Positions 55,201-64,000 of a stretch of 64,000 nucleotides of DNA are shown here, one piece after another. How positions within the stretch are numbered: the first letter of the stretch is position 1; each line of letters begins with the position of its first letter. The stretch lies in assembly GCA_946699065.1 (NCBI GenBank), contig CAMPDV010000224.1, positions 1 to 64,000 of the forward strand. The letters run 5' to 3'. A program made the position numbers and the translations under genes. Origin of the DNA: Loxodes magnus. Lineage: Eukaryota > Ciliophora > Karyorelictea > Loxodida > Loxodidae. Below the pieces are notes generated by a model. It was not told the DNA's origin. It was given only the letters and a program-made list of their open reading frames with translations, and did not search any database.

Positions 55201-55740
55201 AATTCTATCTTCTTTTCTTACTTTACTTCTTCACTTTTCTAAATACTTAATACTTCTCAAAGCATACTACTTAAAACTGAAATTCCATCTTCTTTTCTTA
55301 CTTTACTTCTTCACTTTTCTAAATACTTAATACTTCTAAAAGCATACTACTTTAAACAGAAATTCCATCTTCTTTTCTTACTTTAAGCATACTACTTAAA
55401 ACAGAAATTCCATCTTCTTTTCTTACTTTACTTCTTCACTTTTCTAAATACTTAATACTTCTCAAAGAATACTACTTAATATTGAAATTTCATCTTCTTT
55501 TATTACTTTACTTCTTCACTTTTCTAAATACTTAATACTTCTCAAAGCATAATCAATAAAACTGAAATTCTTTCTTCTTTTCTTACTTTGCTTATTCACT
55601 TTTCAAAATACTTATTACTTCTCAAAGCATATCAAATAAAACTGAAATTCTATCTTCTTTTCTTACTTCACTTATTCACTTTTCAAAATACTTATTACTT
55701 CTAAAAGCATACTCCTTAAAACTGAAATTCTATCTTCTTT
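52300..55740 (+). repeat. ~1.7-kb tandem duplication spanning the A/B monomer boundary
   Basis: Copy 1 runs from about 52,300 to 54,065 and copy 2 from about 54,066 to 55,740. The offset is 1,755-1,759 in the left part (GAATAATCC cassette at 52,728 with 54,483) and 1,676 in the right part (GCATAATCAATAAA at 53,871 with 55,547). Copy 1 therefore holds one extra monomer-length unit (about 79 bp). Each copy is type A for most of its length and ends with about 2.5 type B monomers. At the end of copy 1, type B joins directly back to type A through CTTACTTTAAGCATAC near 54,068. Confidence 0.88.
53871..54070 (+). repeat. type B monomer patch inside the type A domain
   Basis: These ~200 bases carry the type B marks AATCAATAAAACTG, TTTGCTTATTCAC, TTTTCAAAATAC and ACTCCTTAAAACTG. 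They match 55,547-55,746 at offset 1,676. The patch is explained by the ~1.7-kb duplication of the boundary rather than by independent insertion. Confidence 0.9.
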
Positions 55741-57304
55741 TCTTACTTCACTTATTCACTTTTCAAAATACTTATTACTTCTCAAAGCATACTCCTTAAA
55801 ACTGAAATTCTATCTTCTTTTCTTACTTCACTTATTCACTTTTCAAAATACTTATTACTTCTAAAAGCATACTCCTTAAAACTGAAATTCTATCTTCTTT
55901 TCTTACTTTAATAATTCACTTTTCAAAATACTTATTACTTCTAAAAGCATACTCCTTAATACTGAAATTCTTTTTTCTTTTCTTACTTTACTTATTCACT
56001 TTTCAAAATACTTATTACTTCTAAAAGCATACTCCTTAATACTGAAATTCTATCCTCTTTTCTTACTTCACTTATTCACTTTTCAAAATACTTATTACTT
56101 CTAAAAGCATACTCCTTGAAACTGAAATTCTATCTTCTTTTCTTACTTTAATAATTCACTTTTCAAAATACTTATTACTTCTCAAAGCATAATCAATAAA
56201 ACTGAAATTCTTTCTTCTTTTCTTACTTTACTTATTCACTTTTCAAAATACTTATTACTTCTCAAAGCATAATCAATAAAACTGAAATTCTATCTTCTTT
56301 TCTTACTTTGCTTATTCACTTTTCAAAATACTTATTACTTCTCAAAGCATAATCAATAAAACTGAAATTCTATCTTCTTTTCTTACTTTGCTTATTCACT
56401 TTTCAAAATACTTATTACTTCTCAAAGCATATCAAATAAAACTGAAATTCTATCTTCTTTTCTTACTTTAATAATTCACTTTTCAAAATACTTATTACTT
56501 CTCAAAGCATACTCCTTAAAACTGAAATTCTATCTTCTTTTCTTACATTACTTATTCACTTTTCAAAATACTTATTACTTCTAAAAGCATACTCCTTAAA
56601 ACTGAAATTCTTTTTTCTTTTCTTACTTTACTTATTCACTTTTCAAAATACTTATTACTTCTAAAAGCATACTCCTTAATACTGAAATTCTATCCTCTTT
56701 TCTTACTTCACTTATTCACTTTTCAAAATACTTATTACTTCTCAAAGCATATCAAATAAAACTGAAATTCTATCTTCTTTTCTTACTTCACTTATTCACT
56801 TTTCAAAATACTTATTACTTCTCAAAGCATATCAAATAAAACTGAAATTCTATCTTCTTTTCTTACTTCACTTATTCACTTTTCAAAATACTTATTACTT
56901 CTCAAAGCATACTGCTTAAAACTGAAATTCTATCTTCTTTTCTTACTTTAATAATTCACTTTTCTAAATACTTATTACTTCTCAAAGCATACTCCTTAAA
57001 ACTGAAATTCTATCTTCTTTTCTTACATTACTTATTCACTTTTCAAAATACTTATTACTTCTAAAAGCATACTCCTTAAAACTGAAATTCTATCTTCTTT
57101 TCTTACTTTACTTATTCACTTTTCAAAATACTTATTACTTCTAAAAGCATACTCCTTAATACTGAAATTCTATCCTCTTTTCTTACTTCACTTATTCACT
57201 TTTCAAAATACTTATTACTTCTCAAAGCATACTCCTTAAAACTGAAATTCTATCCTCTTTTCTTACTTCACTTATTCACTTTTCAAAATACTTATTACTT
57301 CTCA

Positions 57305-57384
57305 AAGCATACTACTTAAAACTGAAATCCGTCTTCTTTTCTTACTTTACTTCTTCACTTTTCTAAATACTTATTACTTCTCAA
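57305..57384 (+). repeat. single type A monomer embedded in type B
   Basis: One unit reads GCATACTACTTAAAACTG, then GAAATCCGTC and ACTTTACTTCTTCAC, which is the 79-bp type A variant. Type B units lie on both sides. It carries the only CpG I noticed in the type B domain and shifts the 80-bp register by one base. Gene conversion or double exchange with type A is the simplest source. Confidence 0.88.
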
Positions 57385-58029
57385 AGCATAATCAATAAAA
57401 CTGAAATTCTTTCTTCTTTTCTTACTTTGCTTATTCACTTTTCAAAATACTTATTACTTCTCAAAGCATATCAAATAAAACTGAAATTCTATCTTCTTTT
57501 CTTACTTTAATAATTCACTTTTCTAAATACTTATTACTTCTCAAAGCATACTCCTTAAAACTGAAATTCTATCTTCTTTTCTTACTTCACTTATTCACTT
57601 TTCAAAATACTTATTACTTCTCAAAGCATACTGCTTAAAACTGAAATTCTATCTTCTTTTCTTACTTTAATAATTCACTTTTCAAAATACTTATTACTTC
57701 TCAAAGCATACTCCTTAATACTGAAATTCTATCCTCTTTTCTTACTTCACTTATTCACTTTTCAAAATACTTATTACTTCTAAAAGCATACTCCTTAAAA
57801 CTGAAATTCTATCTTCTTTTCTTACTTTACTTATTCACTTTTCAAAATACTTATTACTTCTAAAAGCATACTCCTTAATACTGAAATTCTATCCTCTTTT
57901 CTTACTTCACTTATTCACTTTTCAAAATACTTATTACTTCTCAAAGCATACTCCTTAAAACTGAAATTCTATCCTCTTTTCTTACTTCACTTATTCACTT
58001 TTCAAAATACTTATTACTTCTAAAAGCAT

Positions 58030-60790
58030 ACTCCTTGAAACTGAAATTCTATCTTCTTTTCTTACTTCACTTATTCACTTTTCAAAATACTTATTACTTC
58101 TCAAAGCATACTCCTTGAAACTGAAATTCTATCTTCTTTTCTTACTTCACTTATTCACTTTTCAAAATACTTATTACTTCTCAAAGCATAATCAATAAAA
58201 CTGAAATTCTTTCTTCTTTTCTTACTTTACTTATTCACTTTTCAAAATACTTATTACTTCTAAAAGCATACTCCTTGAAACTGAAATTCTATCTTCTTTT
58301 CTTACTTTAATAATTCACTTTTCAAAATACTTATTACTTCTAAAAGCATACTCCTTGAAACTGAAATTCTATCTTCTTTTCTTACTTTAATAATTCACTT
58401 TTCAAAATACTTATTACTTCTCAAAGCATACTCCTTGAAACTGAAATTCTATCTTCTTTTCTTACTTTACTTATTCACTTTTCTAAATACTTATTACTTC
58501 TCAAAGCATACTCCTTGAAACTGAAATTCTATCCTCTTTTCTTACTTTAATAATTCACTTTTCAAAATACTTATTACTTCTAAAAGCATACTCCTTAATA
58601 CTGAAATTCTATCCTCTTTTCTTACTTTAATAATTCACTTTTCAAAATACTTATTACTTCTCAAAGCATAATCAATAAAACTGAAATTCTTTCTTCTTTT
58701 CTTACTTTACTTATTCACTTTTCAGAATACTTATTACTTCTCAAAGCATACTCCTTGAAACTGAAATTCTATCTTCTTTTCTTACTTCACTTATTCACTT
58801 TTCAGAATACTTATTACTTCTCAAAGCATACTCCTTAAAACTGAAATTCTTTTTTCTTTTTTTACTTCACTTATTCACTTTTCAAAATACTTATTACTTC
58901 TCAAAGCATACTCCTTAAAACTGAAATTCTATCCTCTTTTCTTACTTTACTTATTCACTTTTCAAAATACTTATTACTTCTCAAAGCATAATCAATAAAA
59001 CTGAAATTCTTTCTTCTTTTCTTACTTTACTTATTCACTTTTCAGAATACTTATTACTTCTCAAAGCATACTCCTTGAAACTGAAATTCTATCTTCTTTT
59101 CTTACTTCACTTATTCACTTTTCAGAATACTTATTACTTCTCAAAGCATACTCCTTAAAACTGAAATTCTTTTTTCTTTTTTTACTTCACTTATTCACTT
59201 TTCAAAATACTTATTACTTCTCAAAGCATACTCCTTAAAACTGAAATTCTATCCTCTTTTCTTACTTCACTTATTCACTTTTCAAAATACTTATTACTTC
59301 TAAAAGCATACTCCTTAAAACTGAAATTCTTTCTTCTTTTCTTACCTTACTTATTCACTTTTCAGAATACTTATTACTTCTCAAAGCATACTCCTTGAAA
59401 CTGAAATTCTATCTTCTTTTCTTACTTCACTTATTCACTTTTCAAAATACTTATTACTTCTCAAAGCATACTCCTTGAAACTGAAATTCTATCTTCTTTT
59501 CTTACTTCACTTATTCACTTTTCAAAATACTTATTACTTCTCAAAGCATAATCAATAAAACTGAAATTCTTTCTTCTTTTCTTACTTTACTTATTCACTT
59601 TTCAAAATACTTATTACTTCTAAAAGCATACTCCTTGAAACTGAAATTCTATCTTCTTTTCTTACTTTAATAATTCACTTTTCAAAATACTTATTACTTC
59701 TAAAAGCATACTCCTTGAAACTGAAATTCTATCTTCTTTTCTTACTTTAATAATTCACTTTTCAAAATACTTATTACTTCTCAAAGCATACTCCTTGAAA
59801 CTGAAATTCTATCTTCTTTTCTTACTTTACTTATTCACTTTTCTAAATACTTATTACTTCTCAAAGCATACTCCTTGAAACTGAAATTCTATCCTCTTTT
59901 CTTACTTTAATAATTCACTTTTCAAAATACTTATTACTTCTAAAAGCATACTCCTTAATACTGAAATTCTATCCTCTTTTCTTACTTTAATAATTCACTT
60001 TTCAAAATACTTATTACTTCTCAAAGCATAATCAATAAAACTGAAATTCTTTCTTCTTTTCTTACTTTACTTATTCACTTTTCAGAATACTTATTACTTC
60101 TCAAAGCATACTCCTTGAAACTGAAATTCTATCTTCTTTTCTTACTTCACTTATTCACTTTTCAGAATACTTATTACTTCTCAAAGCATACTCCTTAAAA
60201 CTGAAATTCTTTTTTCTTTTTTTACTTCACTTATTCACTTTTCAAAATACTTATTACTTCTCAAAGCATACTCCTTAAAACTGAAATTCTATCCTCTTTT
60301 CTTACTTTACTTATTCACTTTTCAAAATACTTATTACTTCTCAAAGCATAATCAATAAAACTGAAATTCTTTCTTCTTTTCTTACTTTACTTATTCACTT
60401 TTCAGAATACTTATTACTTCTCAAAGCATACTCCTTGAAACTGAAATTCTATCTTCTTTTCTTACTTCACTTATTCACTTTTCAGAATACTTATTACTTC
60501 TCAAAGCATACTCCTTAAAACTGAAATTCTTTTTTCTTTTTTTACTTCACTTATTCACTTTTCAAAATACTTATTACTTCTCAAAGCATACTCCTTAAAA
60601 CTGAAATTCTATCCTCTTTTCTTACTTCACTTATTCACTTTTCAAAATACTTATTACTTCTAAAAGCATACTCCTTAAAACTGAAATTCTTTCTTCTTTT
60701 CTTACCTTACTTATTCACTTTTCAGAATACTTATTACTTCTCAAAGCATACTCTTGAAACTGAAATTCTATCTTCTTTTCTTACTTCACT
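58030..60790 (+). repeat. 1,360-bp (17-monomer) HOR in type B, two copies
   Basis: Copies are about 58,030-59,389 and 59,390-60,749 (similarity running slightly past), offset 1,360 = 17 x 80. Marks: CTTACCTTAC at 59,341 and 60,701; TTTTTTTACTTCAC from 58,857 and 60,217; CTTTTCAGAATAC monomers at matching places. Within each copy a four-monomer unit (320 bp) is itself duplicated: AATCAATAAAA-led units at 58,661 and 58,981, and again at 60,021 and 60,341. The 320-bp duplication therefore came before the 1,360-bp one. Confidence 0.92.
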
Positions 60791-61189
60791 TATTCACTTT
60801 TCAGAATACTTATTACTTCTCAAAGCATACTCCTTAAAACTGAAATTCTTTTTTCTTTTCTTACTTCACTTATTCACTTTTCAAAATACTTATTACTTCT
60901 CAAAGCATACTCCTTATTACTGAAATTCTTTTTTCTTTTCTTACTTCACTTATTCACTTTTCAAAATACTTATTACTTCTCAAAGCATACTCCTTAAAAC
61001 TGAAATTCTTTTTTCTTTTCTTACTTTACTTATTCACTTTTCAAAATACTTATTACTTCTCAAAGCATATCAAATAAAACTGAAATTCTATCTTCTTTTC
61101 TTACTTCACTTATTCACTTTTCAAAATACTTATTACTTCTCAAAGCATACTCCTTAAAACTGAAATTCTATCTTCTTTTCTTACTTTGC

Positions 61190-61230
61190 TTATTCACTTT
61201 TCAAAATACTAACAATTTCCTAACTTTTTG
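61190..61230. other. satellite/flank junction
   Basis: The last recognisable type B sequence is CTTATTCACTTTTCAAAATA, followed directly by CTAACAATTTCCTAAC, which does not fit the monomer. The break falls inside a monomer and I see no target-site duplication, terminal repeat or transposon end there. Confidence 0.85.
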
Positions 61231-61850
61231 CACTACTCTTTCTCATTTTTTCTTATTGACATATTAATTTCTCAGTTCAGCTTATTTTGACTCTTCTTAA
61301 GTTTTTTTTTTTCTTATTTCTGCTTCATTATGCTGAAAAATCAACTTTTTGTTTTACTTCTTTTATTTATTAACTAGCAAACTTTTCATTAAAACGTTTT
61401 TTTAAATTCTTATTTTGCTTTTCTTCAATTCGCAAAAAATTATATTTCTAGCTTTTCTATGTTTACTTTCATTGTATGCATTTTATCTTACTTTTTGAAA
61501 TGGAACTTCTTTTTAGATTTTTTTTTTTTTTTTTTATTTCACGATCTTTATATTTATTTTTTTTTCTTATCTGATTTTTTTCTTTATAAATAAAGAAAAT
61601 AGCAAGATTTTTTTTTTTAATTATCTTTTCTCTATATTTGAACTTTTAAAATTTTAATTTATTTAATAAATGTTTATAATTTTTTTTATTTTACTTTTTA
61701 AATGTTTTTATTTCTTTTTTTCTTCGCTTTCGAAAGCTATAAATAACATAATTTTGGTTATAAAGTATTTTTATTTTTATTTTATTTTTAGATGTCCATT
61801 GCTTTTTTGCTATGTTTTCAAATTTTTTTAAACTCAAAATCTTTTCTTCT
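61210..61850. other. T-rich non-coding flank
   Basis: About 640 bases of strongly T-rich + strand with homopolymer runs, the longest near 61,519-61,537. Short CTTTTCTT-like stretches resemble satellite pyrimidine tracts but do not align as monomers. I see no open frame of useful length, no RNA gene and no repeat with a clear unit. Confidence 0.7.
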
Positions 61851-61852
61851 TT

Positions 61853-63045
61853 GTTCCGTCCCAAATTTCCTGTAGAAATAATCTCTTACGCCAAAATTGC
61901 TTTTTACTTTTTTCATTTTGAAAACATTTTAATTTATTTCTGATATCATTATATTGATTAAACGAATAAAAATTCTTTTTAAAGCTTTGTTTAAAAATAT
62001 TTTAAAGTTTATTCCTTCCGAAAAAGGTCTTGACGTACAAAAAGCTTAGCAAAAAACAAAATTATATTTTTCACAATGTTAAGCTGAACATGATCTTTTT
62101 TCTACTTTTATTAACTCTAAAAATCAAAAAAATCAAAAAAATCAAAAAAAATTTTCATTACGCAAAATTCAAAAAAAATATCGCATTCCACTTCAAAAAA
62201 AATTAGCAAAACCCAAAATCAAAACATTTCGAAACCAAAATCGAAAATTTTATCCTCAATTTTTTTTATTCCCATTTTTTCTCAAAACTTTTTTTAAAAT
62301 TTAGTTTCTTTCTGACCTTTATCTATCCCGATTTCCCCCAGTTTGTTCCGTCCCAGATCCTCCCTATAGTATAAAACGCTGAGCAAAAAAAGGCTTTCAC
62401 ACTTTTTGCAATTTTGAATACTCTTTATTACTTTCAGATTTTCAAAATACATTTTATAAAAAATAAACGCTTTATTTCGAAATTTTTTAAGTTTATTCCG
62501 TCCGAAAAAAGTCTTGCAGTGTAAAAAGCTGAGCAAAAAAACAAAATTAGAATTTTCACGATTTAATGCTTTAAATACTCTTATTCGCCTTTCATTTAGC
62601 TCTAAAAATCAAAAAAAATACCAAAATACAAAATCAAAAGTTTTCAAATCCAATATGAAAACTTTCAAATCCCAATTCGAAAATTTTCAAACCCAAACTC
62701 AAAATTTTCAAAATCGAAATTTTTCAAATCCAAAATCAAAAATTTTTAAAACCAAAATTTTCAAAATTTTCAAAATCGAAAATCTCAAATCCAAAATCAA
62801 AATTTTCAAAACCAAAATCAAAATTTTCAAAACCAAAATCAAAAAAATGGTTTTAATTTTTTTATTCCCATTTTTTTTCAAAACCCTTTTTGATCTTAAA
62901 ACTTTTTCTTAAAAAATTTTATTCCTTTTTGACCCACCACTTATCCCGATTTCCCCCAGTTTGTTCCGTCCCAACTCACCCCTATAGTGTAAAACGCTGA
63001 GCAAAAAAAGGCTTTCACACTTTTTGCCATTTTCAGGGCTTCTAA
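61853..63045 (+). repeat. ~485-620-bp tandem repeat, ~2.2 units, in the flank
   Basis: Unit 1 is about 61,853-62,339, unit 2 about 62,340-62,959, and a partial unit 3 ends near 63,045. Each full unit starts with a TTTGTTCCGTCCCA block (61,853; 62,342; 62,962). A related GTTTATTCCGTCCGAAAAA-like block follows about 150 bases later (62,009; 62,490), then a CTCTAAAAATCAAAAAAA tract, an A-rich filler, and TTTTTATTCCCATTTTTT with TATCCCGATTTCCCCCAG leading into the next unit. The blocks continue with a shared AAAACGCTGAGCAAAAAA stretch (variant forms in the second type). Unit 2 is longer because its A-rich filler (about 62,620-62,850) has expanded. It could be a local tandem duplication of an older transposon fragment; I do not recognise the source. 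Confidence 0.8.
62640..62850 (+). repeat. low-complexity TCAAAATTTTC-type repeats
   Basis: Repeated short blocks such as TTTTCAAATCC, AATTTTCAAAACC and CCAAAATCAAAA fill this stretch. At about 62,797-62,845 a 21-bp unit beginning ATCAAAATTTTC repeats a little over twice. The stretch produces an open frame of about 130 codons rich in Lys, Phe and Ile, which is a consequence of the repeat and not evidence of a protein. Confidence 0.8.
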
Positions 63046-63190
63046 CTCATAAAAATTTCATATACTTTCATTGAAATATAGTACATTTAAATTTTTCTAT
63101 TGTAAAAAAAATATTACATTATGTAACTTAAAAAAAAATAAAAATTATAACAAATGGAATCAACTTTTATGCGTGAATTAAAAAAAACTT
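63046..63190. other. AT-rich flank, nothing recognised
   Basis: Short AT-rich stretch between two repeat families. It contains a TAGTACATTTAAA segment resembling the next repeat family, but I could not align full units here. Confidence 0.6.
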
Positions 63191-63590
63191 TGCGTTAGAA
63201 CGTAACTCAAAAAATTTTAATGCTTTACTATAAAAATTTAAAATTTTTTTGGCTCTAGTACATATCTCAAAAAAAAATTCTAACACTTGAAAAAAAAAAA
63301 AAACCTTTTTAACTATAATACATAACTCAAAAATTTTCAAACACTAGAAAAAATAAAACTTCTTTACTTCAGTACATACTTTGAAAATTTTTCTAACTCT
63401 TGAACAAAAAATTAAAATTTTTTGGCTAGTATTTAGCTCGAAAAATTTCTAACTCTGGAAAAAATTTAAAATTTTTAAACTCTAATACATACTTCGAAAA
63501 AATTCTAACACTTGAAAAAAAAAATTTAACTATAGTACATAACTCAAAAAATTTTCAAACACTAGAAATAAAACTTTTTAACTAGATGAA
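63190..63590 (+). repeat. degenerate 50-61-bp tandem repeat, ~7 units
   Basis: The block TAGTACATAACTC (with variants) recurs at about 63,195, 63,256, 63,316, 63,370, 63,427, 63,483 and 63,533, so spacings are 61, 60, 54, 57, 56 and 50. After it each unit has an A run, then TTCTAACACTTGAAAA or TTTTCAAACACTAGAAA, then an A/T-rich tail ending near TTTTTAACT or TTTGGCT. The two middle forms roughly alternate, which suggests an older two-unit repeat of about 115 bp. It has no similarity to the main satellite. Confidence 0.8.
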
Positions 63591-63599
63591 CTTTTTTTA

Positions 63600-64000
63600 T
63601 AAATTTAAACTTTTGTTTAAAAAATACTAAATTAGAATAAGACTTAGAAAAAATAAGAATTTTAGAAATCTTTTAACTTTACTTGATATAATAATAATAA
63701 GAAAGTGAACATACTTAACTAACATAAAGACTTAACGATTTTAAATTACTTAAATGTAAAAATTAAATAGTTTAAATAGTTTAAATAGTTTAAATTCATA
63801 TAGCTCACTTGATATATCTCTACCTATCCTCCACACTCATTGTAGTATTAGCCATTACGCAATTCTAAAAACTTAATCCATAGTCAGCATATACTTTATT
63901 CCAGTCAGTCTACTAAATGTATAAATGTTAAAACTTACCTATTGTTAGTTGCTAGTGTCTCCATTCAATATCCTTCCTATATTCCATCTTCGAAAGTTGT
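63600..64000. other. AT-rich flank, no gene seen
   Basis: Ordinary AT-rich sequence with less repetition and more even base use toward the right edge. The only repeat is a 9-bp unit TTTAAATAG at 63,771-63,797 (about three copies). I see no coding frame or RNA gene; the last 200 bases could be the start of normal single-copy DNA. Confidence 0.6.

Larger units (their letters stand above)
1..55546 (+). repeat. type A satellite domain with mixed-length monomers and nested HORs
   Basis: Monomers here carry TACTTCTTCACTTTTCTAAA and mostly TACTTAATACTT. Four length classes recur: 80 bp (canonical); 79 bp (GAAATCCGTC in place of GAAATTCCATC); 76 bp (AAATACAACTTCTC in place of the 18-base AAATACTTAATACTTCTC); and a 45-bp truncated unit with the junction CTTACTTTAAGCATAC. 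Substitution variants such as AAACAGAAA, AAACTGAAA, TAATATTGAAA, ATTCTTTCGTC and GAATAATCCTT mark individual monomers and allow duplicated blocks to be followed. Variant order is not random: it recurs in long collinear blocks, which defines the higher-order repeats listed separately. The right limit is the switch to type B near 55,547. A short patch of type B lies within this domain at about 53,871-54,070. Confidence 0.93.
1..61209 (+). repeat. satellite DNA array, ~80-bp monomer, ~61 kb, open at the left edge
   Basis: Uninterrupted head-to-tail tandem array of roughly 800 monomers (estimated from length, not counted one by one). A canonical monomer is at 2,271-2,350. It consists of an A-rich half containing TACTT motifs and CTCAAAGCATAC, then a polypyrimidine half containing CTTCTTTTCTTACTTTACTT. 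Its composition is 35 T, 24 A, 19 C and 2 G, so the + strand is almost free of G. Every line of the array reads in the same orientation; I saw no inverted monomer and no inserted transposon or unique sequence. Stop codons fall in every frame of the monomer, and 80 is not a multiple of 3, so the array cannot encode a long protein. The layout is that of eukaryotic satellite DNA in heterochromatin. Whether it is centromeric cannot be told from sequence alone. The family is not one I recognise. Confidence 0.97.
55547..61209 (+). repeat. type B satellite domain, rigid 80-bp register
   Basis: A canonical monomer is at 55,781-55,860. Compared with canonical type A it differs at six of 80 positions, including ACTCC for ACTAC, ACTTCAC for ACTTTAC, CTTATTCAC for CTTCTTCAC, TTTTCAAAA for TTTTCTAAA, and TTATTAC for TTAATAC. 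The 76-bp and 45-bp forms are absent. Apart from the single 79-bp A-type unit near 57,329 and a 1-bp deletion near 60,752, every monomer I followed keeps an exact 80-bp spacing over 5.6 kb. Variant types include AATCAATAAAA, ATCAAATAAAA, ACTCCTTGAAA, ACTCCTTAATA and TTTAATAATTCAC. The domain borders the flank, where array edges are usually older and less homogenised. Confidence 0.93.

Noticed and set aside
1..61209. CRISPR array
   Set aside because: Repeats are contiguous with no unique spacers, the unit is 80 bp, and there are no cas genes. The differences between units are point variants and deletions of one monomer.
1..61209. Centromere protein B binding box in the monomer
   Set aside because: I looked for a TTCG....A..CGGG-type motif. 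The array is nearly free of CpG and G, and no such motif is present. Centromere identity cannot be claimed from sequence.
1..61209. Telomeric repeats or transposon insertions within the array
   Set aside because: No TTAGG- or TTAGGG-type tract, long terminal repeat, terminal inverted repeat or reverse-transcriptase-like frame was seen anywhere in the array.
62294..62536. 80-codon frame on the minus strand
   Set aside because: It overlaps the conserved blocks of the flank repeat, has no recognisable domain, and the other repeat units do not support the frame.
62514..62912. 132-codon frame rich in Lys, Phe and Ile in the flank
   Set aside because: It starts at TTG and runs through the CAAAATTTTC low-complexity filler of the flank repeat. 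The homologous stretch in unit 1 (about 62,030-62,330) does not keep the frame open, so there is no conservation of a protein.

Overview
This 64-kb window holds no gene that I can support. It is almost entirely one satellite DNA array: head-to-tail repeats in a single orientation from position 1, where the array is cut by the window edge, to about 61,209. About 2.8 kb of AT-rich, repeat-laden flanking DNA follows. The scale, the roughly 80-bp monomer, the nested higher-order repeats (HORs) and the AT-rich intron-free flank point to a eukaryotic nuclear genome, most plausibly pericentromeric, subtelomeric or other heterochromatin of an AT-rich species. I do not recognise the satellite family and cannot name the organism.

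Layout. (1) Positions 1 to about 55,546 carry monomer type A: 80 bp canonical, with recurring 79-bp, 76-bp and 45-bp length variants, arranged in overlapping segmental duplications. The main duplication offsets I measured are about 5.73 and 5.97 kb (1-8,750), 555 bp (8,757-9,910), 406 bp (12,235-13,285), 773 bp (13,590-15,113), 319 bp (15,830-16,470), 240 bp (16,431-16,880), 991 bp (17,071-19,052), 2,200 bp (three tandem copies, 19,430-25,905, plus a displaced copy at about 28,900-30,840), 1,007 and 3,588 bp (30,545-36,145), 5,038 bp (35,755-46,860, one copy carrying a further 1,000-bp duplication) and about 1.7 kb (52,300-55,740). (2) Positions 55,547-61,209 carry monomer type B, about 7.5% different from A. 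B is locked to an 80-bp register, contains a 17-monomer (1,360-bp) HOR and holds one isolated A-type monomer. (3) Positions 61,210-64,000 are flank: a T-rich stretch, a 2.2-unit tandem repeat of about 485-620 bp with conserved GTTTGTTCCGTCC blocks, a degenerate 50-61-bp tandem repeat, and unremarkable AT-rich sequence.

The + strand of the array is strongly pyrimidine-biased. A canonical A monomer has 35 T, 24 A, 19 C and only 2 G, and every monomer I read has the same polarity. Short open frames recur because monomers recur. They start at TTG, repeat verbatim with the HORs and show no coding features, so I do not annotate them as genes.

The content of interest is the evolutionary record: nested unequal exchanges whose order can partly be read, a duplicated A/B boundary, and a gradient from shuffled HORs to a rigid 80-bp edge domain next to the flank. 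I found no evidence of a new protein- or RNA-based system. All identities and boundaries come from reading by eye and are approximate to about one monomer unless stated.
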